Positions 52,755 to 62,861 of a stretch of 64,000 nucleotides of DNA are shown here, piece after piece. The DNA lies in the NCBI RefSeq assembly GCF_002920635.1, contig NZ_PQSR01000019.1:44485-108484 (forward strand), read 5' to 3'. Source of the DNA: Streptomyces sp. Ru72 (lineage in GTDB: Bacteria; Actinomycetota; Actinomycetes; Streptomycetales; Streptomycetaceae). The translations under genes and the position numbers were made by a program. The notes below the pieces were generated by a model. It worked only from the letters and a program-made list of their open reading frames with translations. It was not told where the DNA came from and searched no databases. Within the stretch, counting starts at the first letter, position 1. Each line of letters begins with the position of its first letter.

Positions 52755-53555
52755 GTGCGCGCCTCCCTGATCCAGATGCGGGTGGACGAGGACGAATCGG
52801 TCGATTCCCGTCGGCGGCGAGCCGCCTCGCTGGTACGTGATCAAGCTGGAGCCGATCTCGTGGTGCTGCCCGAGCTGTGGACCACCGGGGCGTTCGCCTA
52901 CGAGCGGTTCGGCGCCGAGGCCGAGCCGCTTGAAGGGCCGACCCACGAGGCGATGGCGAAGGCGGCGGCCGACGCGGGCGTGTGGCTGCACGCCGGATCG
53001 GTCCCCGAGCGCGCACCCGGGGGCGTTCTCTACAACACGTCTCTCATCTTCTCCCCCTCCGGTGAACTGGCCGCGTGCTACCGCAAGATCCACCGCTTCG
53101 GCTTCGACAAGGGCGAGGCCGTGCTGATGGGTGCGGGGACCGAGCAGGTGACGGTGCGGCTGCCGGGGACGACCGTCGGCGTGGCCACCTGTTACGACCT
53201 CCGCTTCCCCGAGCTGTTCCGTTCGCTCGTGGACGCGGGGGCCGAGACGCTCGTGATCCCGGCGGGCTGGCCGGAGCGCCGCCGGTCCCACTGGACGTTG
53301 CTGGCCCAGGCGCGGGCGGTCGAGAACCAGGCGTACGTCCTTGCGTGCGGAACGGCCGGAACGCATGCGGGAGTTCCGCAGGCGGGTCACTCGATCGTGG
53401 TCGATCCGTGGGGGGAGGTACTCGCCGAGGCGGGCGCGGAGGAGGAGATCCTCACGGTGGAGTTCGACCCGGCGAGAGTGGCGACGACGAGGGAGCAGTT
53501 CCCGGCGCTGAAGGACCGCGTCCTGGGCCTTGAGCCCCCGCGTCGTCCGCTCTAG
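52755..53555 (+). CDS. Carbon-nitrogen hydrolase (nitrilase superfamily)
   Basis: The 266-residue enzyme starts at GTG 52755, chosen because the nitrilase core begins there (VRASLIQMRVDED). The catalytic triad is visible: Glu40 in VVLPELWTTG, Lys111 in CYRKIHRF and Cys146 in VATCYDLRFPE. The ending GHSIVVDPWGEVLAEAGAEEEILTVEFD is typical of the YafV/omega-amidase branch. Such enzymes hydrolyse omega-amides (alpha-ketoglutaramate) or related carboxamides. TAGTGT at 52751-52756 overlaps the start. It converges with the MFS gene with 19 bases between. Confidence 0.92.
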   Translation: MRASLIQMRVDEDESVDSRRRRAASLVRDQAGADLVVLPELWTTGAFAYERFGAEAEPLEGPTHEAMAKAAADAGVWLHAGSVPERAPGGVLYNTSLIFSPSGELAACYRKIHRFGFDKGEAVLMGAGTEQVTVRLPGTTVGVATCYDLRFPELFRSLVDAGAETLVIPAGWPERRRSHWTLLAQARAVENQAYVLACGTAGTHAGVPQAGHSIVVDPWGEVLAEAGAEEEILTVEFDPARVATTREQFPALKDRVLGLEPPRRPL

Positions 53556-53574
53556 ACGGCACCTGGAGCCCCCC

Positions 53575-54891
53575 TCACGCAGGGACGTGAACCGTCTCCA
53601 CCCGGCTGGCGACGAGCCGCTCCCGCTCCCTGCGCGCCGCCCGCTTCCGCAGCCGCAGTATCTGGCTGAGCCCCACCGCCTGGAGCACGAACACGGCGCA
53701 GAACGCAACGGTGTAGTCGTCCCCCGTCGCGTCCAGCAGCACCCCGATCGCCAGCAGCGTCGTCATGGAGGCGACGAAGCCGCCCATGTTGGTGATCCCG
53801 GACGCCGTCCCCTGACGCTCCGGCGGATTCGCCGGCCGGGCGAAGTCGAAGCCGATCATCGAGGCCGGACCGCACGCCCCGAGCACCGTGCACAGCACGA
53901 TGAGCAGCCACATCGGCGCATGCGCGGCCGGGTAGGCGAGCGTGGCCGCCCACACCGCCGCCGTCGCCCCGACCGTGCCGAGGGCCAGCGGCAGCCGCGC
54001 CGCGTGGTGGCGGGCGATGATCTGGCCGTACACCAGTCCGATCAGCATGTTCGACAGCACGACTAGGGTGAGGAGTTCACCGGCCGTGGCCCGGGACAGT
54101 CCCTGCGCCTGCACCAGGAACGGCAGGCCCCACAGCAGCAGGAACACCATCGCCGGGAACTGCGTCGTGAAGTGCACCCACATGCCGAGCCGGGTCCCAG
54201 GTTCCTTCCACGACGCCACGATCTGCCGCCGCACGTACGCCGAACCGCGGTGCGGGAACGGCTCCGGCTCGTACCCCTCCGGATGGTCCTTCAGGAACGC
54301 CAGCAGCAGGACGAGGACGACCACTCCGGCGAGCGCGCTGCCGCCGAACGCCACCGTCCAGCCCACCCCGTGCAGCAGCCGGGCGAGCACGAGCGTGGAG
54401 ACGAGGTTGCCCGCCATGCCCACCAGACCGGCGAGCTGCGCGACCAGCGGGCCGCGACGGACCGGGAACCAGCGCGCGCCGAGCCGCAGCACGCTGATGA
54501 ACGTCATCGCGTCACCGCAGCCCAGCAGCGCGCGCGAGGCGAGCGCCGTCGCGTACGACGGGGAGAACGCGAACCCCAGCTGACCCGCCGTGAACAGGAC
54601 GACCCCGATGGTCAGCACCTTCTTGGTGCCGAGCCGGTCCACGAGCAGGCCGACGGGTATCTGCATGCCCGCGTACACGAGCAGTTGGAGGATGGAGAAG
54701 GTGGACAGGGCGGACGCGTTCACGTGGAAGCGGTCCGCCGCGTCCAGGCCGGCCACGCCCAGCGACGTACGGAAGATGACGGCGACGAAGTAGACCGAGA
54801 CGCCGATGGACCACACGGCGACGGCACGCCGGCCGCCCGGCGGATCACCGGGCAGGGACACGGAGCGGGAGCTCACCGACCCCGACCTCAT
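53575..54891 (-). CDS. MFS transporter (OFA/nitrate-sugar-phosphate-like branch)
   Basis: The 438-residue protein starts at ATG 54891, overlapping the GntR stop by ATGA, so the two form a coupled operon. Twelve TM helices are visible. Conserved MFS features are GLLVDRLGTKKVLTIGVVLF (loop 2-3 motif) and ALLGCGDAMTFISVLRLGARWFPVRRG in TM4-5. The central loop (about 205-230) is charged. The substrate is not readable; the GntR/FCD regulator in the same operon suggests an organic acid or amino acid. Confidence 0.9.
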   Translation of the reverse strand: MRSGSVSSRSVSLPGDPPGGRRAVAVWSIGVSVYFVAVIFRTSLGVAGLDAADRFHVNASALSTFSILQLLVYAGMQIPVGLLVDRLGTKKVLTIGVVLFTAGQLGFAFSPSYATALASRALLGCGDAMTFISVLRLGARWFPVRRGPLVAQLAGLVGMAGNLVSTLVLARLLHGVGWTVAFGGSALAGVVVLVLLLAFLKDHPEGYEPEPFPHRGSAYVRRQIVASWKEPGTRLGMWVHFTTQFPAMVFLLLWGLPFLVQAQGLSRATAGELLTLVVLSNMLIGLVYGQIIARHHAARLPLALGTVGATAAVWAATLAYPAAHAPMWLLIVLCTVLGACGPASMIGFDFARPANPPERQGTASGITNMGGFVASMTTLLAIGVLLDATGDDYTVAFCAVFVLQAVGLSQILRLRKRAARRERERLVASRVETVHVPA

Positions 54892-55571
54892 CGCACCTCA
54901 CCCCGCGCCAGGTGGGAGAACCAGCTGACGTGCCGGTGCACGATGTCCACGGCCGCCTCGGCGTCGCCGGAGCGCAGCGCCTGAAGGATCTCCTCGTGCT
55001 CGGAGAGGGTCTTGGCGATGCGGTCGGGGTGCGAGTGCATGACGGCGACGCCCATCCGGAGCTGACGGTCGCGGAGTTGGTCGTACAGGCGGGAGAGGAT
55101 CTCGTTGCCGCCGCTGCGCACGATCTCGGCGTGGAAGGTCCGGTCGGTGAGCGCCGCACCGGCCAGATCACCGGCGGCGGCCTGCTCCTTCTGGCGGGCG
55201 AGCAGTTCCTCGAGCCGCTCGATCAGCCCCGGCGGGGCGGAAACGGCCTTGCGGGCCGCGTGTTCCTCGACGAGCTGGCGCGTCTCGATCACGTCCGCGA
55301 TCTCCTGTGCGGAGACGGCGAGGACGAGAGCGCCCTTCTTCGGGTAGAGCTTGATCAGCCCTTCGACCTCCAGCCGCAGCAGCGCCTCGCGCACCGGCGT
55401 CCGCGAGACGCCGACCTCGTCGGCCAGCTCACCTTCGGTCAGCAGCGTCCCGCCCTGGTAACGGCGCTCCAGGACACCCTGTTTGACGTGCGTGTAGACA
55501 CGGTCGGCGGCGGGGGGTTGTTTGAGGGGCATCTTCTCGGGGGCGTGGGCGACGGACGGTGCTGCAGGCAT
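54888..55571 (-). CDS. GntR-family (FadR/FCD) transcriptional regulator
   Basis: The 227-residue protein starts at ATG 55571. The winged helix is at about residues 20-85 (VYTHVKQGVLERRYQGGTLLTEGELADEVGVSRTPVREALLRLEVEGLI). The FCD domain spans 95-215, with TDRTFHAEIVRSGGNEILSRLYDQL, and the metal-binding Asp/His pattern is in MHSHPDRIAK and HEEILQAL. TATGAT (minus strand, 55583-55578) ends 6 nt before the ATG, a near-consensus -10 for a leaderless mRNA. It is first in an operon with the MFS gene and probably responds to that transporter's carboxylate substrate. Confidence 0.94.
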   Translation of the reverse strand: MPAAPSVAHAPEKMPLKQPPAADRVYTHVKQGVLERRYQGGTLLTEGELADEVGVSRTPVREALLRLEVEGLIKLYPKKGALVLAVSAQEIADVIETRQLVEEHAARKAVSAPPGLIERLEELLARQKEQAAAGDLAGAALTDRTFHAEIVRSGGNEILSRLYDQLRDRQLRMGVAVMHSHPDRIAKTLSEHEEILQALRSGDAEAAVDIVHRHVSWFSHLARGEVR

Positions 55572-55779
55572 GAGCACATCATAGATACAACACGTACGCA
55601 TGCCGATGACCGTCCACCATGTGGACCCGGCACACCCGTTTCGAATTTCACCCGGGCAACCGCACATCCTTTTGTGCTACCTACGAGTCACACGAGAAGG
55701 CGGCCTCGTCATCTGGCCGCCCTCCAGGGGCATTTGGATGCATTCAGAGGCATCAGAGACGCAATCGGAGCGTTCAACT

Positions 55780-56682
55780 TTGATTACCGGCATTAAGGGC
55801 ACGCGAGTTCGCAGGGCAGTCGCGGCAGTGGTCACCACCGGAGCCGTGCTCACCACCGGAGCCCTCACCGCGGCGCCCGCTCAGGCCGTCACCACGCCCT
55901 CGATCGTGGCCGCGGGCGGCTTCGCGATGAACAACGCGAACGGCGCGACGCTGTACACGAAGGCCGCGGACACCAGGCGTTCCACCGGCTCCACCACCAA
56001 GATCATGACCGCGAAGGTCGTGCTCGCACAGCCGAACCTCAACCTCGACGCCAAGGTGACGATCCAGAAGGCGTACAGCGACTACGTCGTCGCCAACAAC
56101 GCCTCCCAGGCGCACCTGATCGTCGGCGACAAGGTCACCGTCCGTCAGCTGCTGTACGGGCTGATGCTCCCCTCCGGCTGTGACGCGGCCTACGCGCTCG
56201 CCGACAAGTTCGGTTCCGGCACGACGCGTGCCGCGCGCGTGAAGTCGTTCATCGGCAAGATGAACAGCGCCGCCACGAGCCTCGGCCTGAGGAACACGCA
56301 CTTCGATTCGTTCGACGGCATCGGCAACGGCAGCAACTACTCGACGCCGCGCGATCTGACGAAGATCGCGAGCAGCGCGATGAAGAACTCCACGTTCCGC
56401 ACGATCGTGAAGACCAAGTCGTACACGGCGAAGACCATCACCAAGTCCGGCACCGTCCGCACCATGGCGCCGTGGACCAACACCAACACGCTGCTCAGCA
56501 GCTACAGCGGCGCGATCGGCGTGAAGACCGGATCCGGCCCGGAGGCCAAGTACTGCCTCGTCTTCGCCGCCACCCGCAACGGCAAGACCGTCATCGGCAC
56601 GGTCCTCGCCTCGTCGTCGATCAATCAGCGTGCCGCCGACGCCACGAAGCTGCTGAACTACGGCTTCGCCAGGCTCGGCTGA
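55780..56682 (+). CDS. Secreted D-alanyl-D-alanine carboxypeptidase (S11)
   Basis: From TTG 55780, with GGAG 9 nt upstream, the protein has 300 residues and a clean signal peptide (ITGIKGTRVRRAVAAVVTTGAVLTTGALTAAPAQA). ATG 55738 would add 14 residues. The penicillin-binding motifs are STTK (S71, K74), SGC (132-134, in place of SGN) and KTG (249-251). It trims the terminal D-Ala of peptidoglycan stem peptides. The C-terminal PBP5-type domain and membrane anchor are absent, so it is secreted free. It is closed by a very strong hairpin and stands tail-to-tail with bkdC. Confidence 0.93.
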   Translation: MITGIKGTRVRRAVAAVVTTGAVLTTGALTAAPAQAVTTPSIVAAGGFAMNNANGATLYTKAADTRRSTGSTTKIMTAKVVLAQPNLNLDAKVTIQKAYSDYVVANNASQAHLIVGDKVTVRQLLYGLMLPSGCDAAYALADKFGSGTTRAARVKSFIGKMNSAATSLGLRNTHFDSFDGIGNGSNYSTPRDLTKIASSAMKNSTFRTIVKTKSYTAKTITKSGTVRTMAPWTNTNTLLSSYSGAIGVKTGSGPEAKYCLVFAATRNGKTVIGTVLASSSINQRAADATKLLNYGFARLG

Positions 56683-56697
56683 CATCGGCCACACGCC

Positions 56698-56737
56698 AAG
56701 GGGGTCTGCCGCTGCTGGTCAGCGGCAGACCCCCTTC
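56698..56737. terminator. Strong hairpin between DD-carboxypeptidase and bkdC
   Basis: GGGGGTCTGCCGCTG (56700-56714) is perfectly complementary to CAGCGGCAGACCCCC (56720-56734), followed by TTC. It can terminate both converging transcripts. Confidence 0.9.
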
Positions 56738-56759
56738 GCCACAGGCATGTCGTCCCGGG

Positions 56760-58142
56760 TTACGCCCAGGTGATGAGCCGCTTCGGCTGTTCCAGGATCG
56801 CCGCGACGTCCGCGAGGACCTTCGAGCCCAGTTCGCCGTCGACCAGGCGGTGGTCGAAGCTCAGGGCCAGGGTCGTGACCTGTCGGGGCTTCACCTTGCC
56901 CTTGTGGACCCACGGCTGGAGCTTGATCGCGCCGACCGCGAGGATCGCCGACTCGCCCGGGTTGAGGATCGGCGTGCCGGTGTCGACACCGAAGACGCCC
57001 ACGTTCGTGATCGTGATCGTGCCGCCCTGCATCGCCGCGGGACTTGTCCTGCCCTCCCGGGCCGTGGCCACCAGCTCGCCCAGGGCCTCGGCCAGTTGGG
57101 GGAGGGTCTTGTCGTGCGCGTCCTTGATGTTCGGCACGATCAGACCGCGCGGGGTGGCCGCGGCGATGCCCAGGTTCACGTAGTGCTTGCGCACGATCTC
57201 CTGGTTGGCCTCGTCCCAGGACGCGTTGATGTCCGGGTTCCGCTTGATGGCGACCAGCAGGGCCTTGGCGATCAGCAGCAGGGGATTGACACGCAGACCC
57301 TCGAAGTCCCTGTCCTGCTTGAGCTCCTCGACCAGCTTCATCGTGCGGGTGACGTCGACGGTCACGAACTCCGTGACGTGCGGCGCGGTGAACGCCGAGC
57401 CGACCATCGCCTGCGCGGTGGCCTTGCGGACGCCCTTCACCGGGATACGGGTCTCCCGCCCGCTGTCGTACGTCACCACCGGCGCCTGGACGGGAGCGGG
57501 CGCCGCCGGGACCGCGGGAGCCTCGGGAGCCGGTGCGGAGGCCACGGCCGCCTGTACGTCCTCGCGCGTGATGATCCCGTCCGGGCCCGACGGCCGTACC
57601 GTCGCCAGATCGACGCCCAGGTCCTTCGCCAGCTTGCGCACCGGCGGCTTGGCCAGCGGACGGGCCTGCTTGCCGTGCCCGTTCAGGTCGCCCTGCAACA
57701 CGGAGAGGGTTTCCTCGGCCACCGGCGCGGGCGCCTTGCGGGGGCGGCGCCGGGTGGAGGTCTCGGCGACGCCGTACCCGACGAGGACCGGCTTGCGGCC
57801 CTCCTTCTGGGTCTCCTTCGCCTCGGACTTCTCCGGCGCCGCCGTCTCGACGGGCGCCTGCGCCTCCCCGGCGGGGGCGCCACCGGTCACGTCCACCGCG
57901 ATGATCGGGGTGCCGACGTCCACCGTGGTGCCCTCGGGGAAGTGCAGCTCGCGGACCACCCCGTCGTACGGGATCGGCAGCTCCACGGCCGCCTTCGCCG
58001 TCTCCACCTCGCACACGACCTGCCCGTCGGTGACCGTGTCACCCGGCTGGACGTACCACTTGAGGATCTCGGCCTCGGTGAGCCCCTCACCCACGTCGGG
58101 CATCTTGAACTCGCGCACGGACGCGTCAGTCATCGTCGTCAC
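56760..58142 (-). CDS. bkdC: Branched-chain alpha-keto acid dehydrogenase E2 (acyltransferase)
   Basis: The 460-residue protein starts at GTG 58142 with GAGGAGAGGG upstream. Residues 8-85 are one lipoyl domain (EFKMPDVGEGLTEAEILKW, lipoylated Lys50 in ETAKA). A flexible Ala/Pro/Glu linker follows. The E1/E3-binding domain is at about 166-203 (ARPLAKPPVRKLAKDLGVDL and SGPDGIITREDV). The catalytic domain ends with SFDHRLVDGELG (active His/Asp). It transfers the acyl group from E1 to CoA, giving isobutyryl-, isovaleryl- or 2-methylbutyryl-CoA, the primers of branched fatty acids and some polyketides. It is last in the bkdABC operon, 10 bases after bkdB. Confidence 0.94.
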   Translation of the reverse strand: MTTMTDASVREFKMPDVGEGLTEAEILKWYVQPGDTVTDGQVVCEVETAKAAVELPIPYDGVVRELHFPEGTTVDVGTPIIAVDVTGGAPAGEAQAPVETAAPEKSEAKETQKEGRKPVLVGYGVAETSTRRRPRKAPAPVAEETLSVLQGDLNGHGKQARPLAKPPVRKLAKDLGVDLATVRPSGPDGIITREDVQAAVASAPAPEAPAVPAAPAPVQAPVVTYDSGRETRIPVKGVRKATAQAMVGSAFTAPHVTEFVTVDVTRTMKLVEELKQDRDFEGLRVNPLLLIAKALLVAIKRNPDINASWDEANQEIVRKHYVNLGIAAATPRGLIVPNIKDAHDKTLPQLAEALGELVATAREGRTSPAAMQGGTITITNVGVFGVDTGTPILNPGESAILAVGAIKLQPWVHKGKVKPRQVTTLALSFDHRLVDGELGSKVLADVAAILEQPKRLITWA

Positions 58143-58152
58143 GACCCTCTCC

Positions 58153-59130
58153 TCAGTACGCCAGGGCGCGGTCGACGGCGTCCAGCACCCGGTCCAGGCC
58201 TGGCAGGTACTCCTCCTCCAGCCGCGCCGGCGGGTACGGCGCGTGGTAGCCGCCGACCCTCAGCACGGGCGCCTCCAGGTGGTAGAAGCACCGCTCCGTG
58301 ATGCGAGCGGCGATCTCCGCGCCCGAACCGAAGAACACCGGCGCCTCGTGCACCACCACCAGACGGCGGGTCTTCTCCACCGACGCCTGGACGGAGTCGA
58401 AGTCGAGCGGGGAGACCGACCGCAGGTCCAGCACCTCCAGCGACCTGCCCTCCTCCTGCGCGGCCGCGGCGGCCTCCTGGCACACCTTCACCATCGGACC
58501 GTACGCGGCCAGGGTCAGGTCGGTGCCCTCGCGCACCACGCGCGCCTTGTGCAGCGGGCCTGGAATCGCCTCCGTGTTGACCTCGGACTTGTCCCAGTAG
58601 CGCCGCTTCGGCTCGAAGAAGATCACCGGGTCGTCGCTCTGGATCGCCTGCTGCATCATCCAGTACGCGTCCGAGGCGTCGGACGGAGAGACGATCTTCA
58701 GGCCCGCCACGTGCGCGAACAGTGCCTCGGGCGACTCGCTGTGGTGCTCGACCGCGCCGATGCCGCCGCCGTAGGGGATGCGGATGACGACCGGCAGCTT
58801 GACCTTGCCCAGCGAGCGGGCGTGCATCTTCGCCAGCTGGGTGACGATCTGGTCGTAGGCGGGGAAGACGAACCCGTCGAACTGGATCTCCGCCACCGGC
58901 CGGTAGCCGCGCAGCGCGAGACCGATCGCCGTGCCGATGATGCCCGACTCCGCGAGCGGGGTGTCGATCACCCGTTCCTCGCCGAAGTCCTTCTGCAGGC
59001 CGTCCGTCACCCGGAAGACACCGCCGAGCTTGCCGACGTCCTCGCCCATCACCAGGACCTTGGGGTCCGACTCCAGGGCCTTGCGCAGCGACTCGTTGAT
59101 CGCCTTGGCGATCGCCATCTTCTCGGCCAT
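58153..59130 (-). CDS. bkdB: Branched-chain alpha-keto acid dehydrogenase E1 beta subunit
   Basis: The 325-residue protein starts at ATG 59130, one base after the bkdA stop. It is a transketolase-type beta subunit with VMGEDVGKLGGVFRVTDGL, DTPLAESGIIGTAIGLALRGY, PYGGGIGAVEHHSESPEA (the invariant His segment), FFEPKRRYW and HEAPVFFGSGAEIAARI near the end. With the alpha subunit it decarboxylates the keto acids of Val, Leu and Ile with thiamine diphosphate. Tight spacing with bkdA and bkdC indicates one transcript. Confidence 0.95.
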   Translation of the reverse strand: MAEKMAIAKAINESLRKALESDPKVLVMGEDVGKLGGVFRVTDGLQKDFGEERVIDTPLAESGIIGTAIGLALRGYRPVAEIQFDGFVFPAYDQIVTQLAKMHARSLGKVKLPVVIRIPYGGGIGAVEHHSESPEALFAHVAGLKIVSPSDASDAYWMMQQAIQSDDPVIFFEPKRRYWDKSEVNTEAIPGPLHKARVVREGTDLTLAAYGPMVKVCQEAAAAAQEEGRSLEVLDLRSVSPLDFDSVQASVEKTRRLVVVHEAPVFFGSGAEIAARITERCFYHLEAPVLRVGGYHAPYPPARLEEEYLPGLDRVLDAVDRALAY

Positions 59131-59131
59131 G

Positions 59132-60322
59132 TCACCGTCCCCCTTCTACGTCCGCGAACGACGCCTGGTAGGCGGCGAACTGCGCCCGCTCCTCGTCGAC
59201 GAGCGCGTGCCCGTCCGCGTACACGTGCTCGAAGATGGCGAAGTGGTCCGGGTCCGGCATGGCACGGACCGCTTCACGCACCCGCCTTCCCAACGCCTCG
59301 TTCTCCGCCTCGAGTTCCGCGAAGAATCCCTCGTCCGCGTGGTTTGAGGCTTCGAGGTAGGCGCGCAGGCGGGCGATCGGGTCCTTCGCCTCCCAGGCGG
59401 CCCGCTCGTCGTCGAGGCGGTAGCGGGTCGGGTCGTCGGAGGTGGTGTGGGCGCCCATGCGGTAGGTGAACGCCTCCACCAGGGTGGGGCCCTCGCCGTT
59501 GCGCGCCCGCTCCAGCGCCCACTTGGTCACCGCGAGGCAGGCCAGCACGTCGTTGCCGTCGACCCGCACCCCGGGGAAGCCGTAACCCTTCGCACGCTGG
59601 TAGAGCGGCACCCGGGTCTGCTTCTCGGTGGGCTCGGAGATCGCCCACTGGTTGTTCTGGCAGAAGAACACCACCGGGGCGTTGTAGACCGCCGCGAACG
59701 TGAACGACTCCGCGACGTCGCCCTGGCTGGAGGCACCATCACCGAAGTACGCGATCACGGCCGAGTCGGCGCCGTCCTTGGCCACGCCCATGGCGTAGCC
59801 GGTGGCGTGCAGCGTCTGCGAGCCGATGACGATCGTGTAGAGGTGGAAGTTGTTGCTGTTGGGGTCCCAGCCGCCGTTGTTCACACCGCGGAACATGCCG
59901 AGCAGGTTGGTCGGGTCCACGCCGCGGCACCAGGCGACGCCGTGCTCGCGGTAGGTCGGGAAGACGTAGTCGTCGTCGCGCAGGGCCCGGCCGGAGCCGA
60001 TCTGGGCGGCCTCCTGGCCGAGCAGCGAGGCCCACAGGCCCAGCTCGCCCTGGCGCTGGAGGGACGTGGCCTCGGCGTCGAAGCGGCGGGTCAGCACCAT
60101 GTCCCGGTACAGCCCGCGCAGCTGCTCGGGCGTGATGTCCTCGACGTACCGGTCGTACTCGGGGTTCGCGACCCGCGTGCCCTCGGGCGTCAGCAACTGG
60201 ACGAGGTCGGGGTCGCTGTCCTTCTTGGGCGTGTTGCTGGTGGTGCGCTTGGTGCCGGTGGTGCCGGCCTTGCTTCCGGCGCTGCGTCGCGGCTTGCGCG
60301 CGGCAGTGCTCTCCACGGTCAC
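59132..60322 (-). CDS. bkdA: Branched-chain alpha-keto acid dehydrogenase E1 alpha subunit
   Basis: The 396-residue protein starts at GTG 60322 with GGAGGAG 6 nt upstream. The first 45 residues are a basic Ser/Thr/Lys-rich extension (ARKPRRSAGSKAGTTGTKRTT). The thiamine-diphosphate motif is GDGASSQGDVAESF (GDG) with FFCQNNQWAIS about 30 residues later. TYRMGAHTTSDDPTRYR is the phosphorylation-loop equivalent of the eukaryotic enzyme. It is first in the operon, behind a TTCACA-N18-TAACGT promoter. No bkdR-type Lrp regulator lies within the window. Confidence 0.95.
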   Translation of the reverse strand: MTVESTAARKPRRSAGSKAGTTGTKRTTSNTPKKDSDPDLVQLLTPEGTRVANPEYDRYVEDITPEQLRGLYRDMVLTRRFDAEATSLQRQGELGLWASLLGQEAAQIGSGRALRDDDYVFPTYREHGVAWCRGVDPTNLLGMFRGVNNGGWDPNSNNFHLYTIVIGSQTLHATGYAMGVAKDGADSAVIAYFGDGASSQGDVAESFTFAAVYNAPVVFFCQNNQWAISEPTEKQTRVPLYQRAKGYGFPGVRVDGNDVLACLAVTKWALERARNGEGPTLVEAFTYRMGAHTTSDDPTRYRLDDERAAWEAKDPIARLRAYLEASNHADEGFFAELEAENEALGRRVREAVRAMPDPDHFAIFEHVYADGHALVDEERAQFAAYQASFADVEGGR

Positions 60323-60490
60323 GTGTGCTCCTCCGTCGGTCCGGCCCCCGGGTTCGCCGGGTGCCTGGGTTCCCCTCGGCCCGTTCGGGCCGGTGGGAGC
60401 GGCTCCGCCTGCAGCGCACGGACGCACGGGGTGGGTGCGTCGCGCCCGAACAGACGTGGAAGGTGCCCCGGCGAGCACCCTGCAAGGGGC

Positions 60491-60520
60491 ACGTTACCCA
60501 GCGCGCCACATTTCTGTGAA
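60491..60520 (-). promoter_or_regulatory. Promoter of bkdABC
   Basis: On the minus strand TTCACA (60520-60515) is followed after 18 nt by TAACGT (60496-60491). The leader to the bkdA start would be about 160 nt. Confidence 0.5.
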
Positions 60521-60543
60521 ACCCCTCCTGACCTGGGATTTTG

Positions 60544-60557
60544 CTTGGAAATCCAAG
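60544..60557. promoter_or_regulatory. Perfect dyad upstream of the bkd promoter
   Basis: CTTGGA-AA-TCCAAG is a perfect 6-bp inverted repeat 24 bases upstream of the -35 hexamer, in a locally AT-rich patch (TTTTGC before, GTAAAT after). An Lrp/AsnC-type activator site is a reasonable guess. Confidence 0.5.
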
Positions 60558-60837
60558 TAAATCGAGTCAGTCGGGTACAGGTGCTGGTCACAGCCTTGCA
60601 GGGGGCCGGAACAACGGCACGTTATCCCGCCCGCCCGGAGCACGGGAAGACGTCATCTGGAGTGACACGGGTGTCGTACGCGGGTCCGCCCCGTGAGCAC
60701 GACCGGAGGGACATGATCGTGGGCACGCACCAGGTGACGCCCGGAGCACGACCGGTTACAGGCGTCGGAGCACGAGCTGGTGCAAGCGTTCGAGTATGAG
60801 CCGGTACAAGCCTTGGGCAACGACCTCGACACGGCCG

Positions 60838-60887
60838 GAAAAAGCCACGCGCGCGTGGAGCCCGTCTCCGGGGCACGCGCGCGTGCA
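60838..60887 (-). terminator. Double CG-palindrome terminator of the kinase gene
   Basis: CCACGCGCGCGTGG (60845-60858) and GCACGCGCGCGTGC (60873-60886) are each perfect palindromes and pair with one another. On the minus strand they are followed by CTTTTT, so they act as terminator of the kinase that stops at 60909. Confidence 0.7.
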
Positions 60888-60908
60888 GGACGCTTCACCG
60901 CGGGGGCG

Positions 60909-62483
<1,575 letters not shown>

Positions 62484-62861
62484 CGGTCCTCGCCGTCGTT
62501 TCTGCCCGCGGTCTGCGCGGTGGTTGTTACGGTCTCCGACGGGCCACGCTACAGGCTCCGCGCAAGTCACCGGTCCGAGATGGATTCGAGATGGACCGGC
62601 CATCCAACCGTGAGCCCTGTCCCACGTGCAAATTCCGTGTGCCGGCCGTTCGACCCCTGTAACGCTTCCGCGACGCTTCTTTCGCGTACGGTCACGGAAC
62701 GGGCACCGAGCTTGACGTGTCCTTGCCCTGGGGCACACTTGGCCGGGAATGGACCAGTCGATCACGGAACAGTGGCTGTCGACGTCGACAACACGCATAT
62801 CGATCACGGACCGCGGGAGCACCAGCAGCCGCTGCCGCCGCGCCGATGGGGGACGCAGAAC
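62484..62861. other. Divergent promoter region between two Ser/Thr kinase genes
   Basis: No gene is present. It holds a TTGACG-N17-ACACTT promoter for the right-hand kinase (62712-62740) and an inverted repeat, CCGGTCC (62570-62576) against GGACCGG (62593-62599), that encloses a direct repeat GAGATGG/GAGATGG. A GTG at 62772 could extend the right-hand kinase by 30 residues. Confidence 0.5.
62712..62740 (+). promoter_or_regulatory. Promoter of the right-hand Ser/Thr kinase
   Basis: TTGACG (62712-62717), 17-nt spacer, ACACTT (62735-62740). Transcription would begin near 62748, giving a leader of about 115 nt to ATG 62862, or 25 nt to GTG 62772. Confidence 0.5.

Larger units (their letters stand above)
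60323..60837 (-). other. Long non-coding leader/promoter region of bkdABC
   Basis: About 515 bases hold no credible gene: the frames present have poor third-position GC and no homology that I recognise. It contains the bkd promoter (60491-60520), the CTTGGA-AA-TCCAAG dyad, and two related blocks, GGCACGTTACCC (60488) and GGCACGTTATCC (60615). Each has CGCGCC/CGCCCGCC after it and a TGCARGGGGC before it, so the region looks partly duplicated. A run of GGAGCACG words lies at 60637-60780. Confidence 0.55.

Noticed and set aside
60319..60591. 90-codon minus-strand frame overlapping the bkdA leader
   Set aside because: Poor codon bias, no ribosome site and no homology recognised; it overlaps the candidate promoter.
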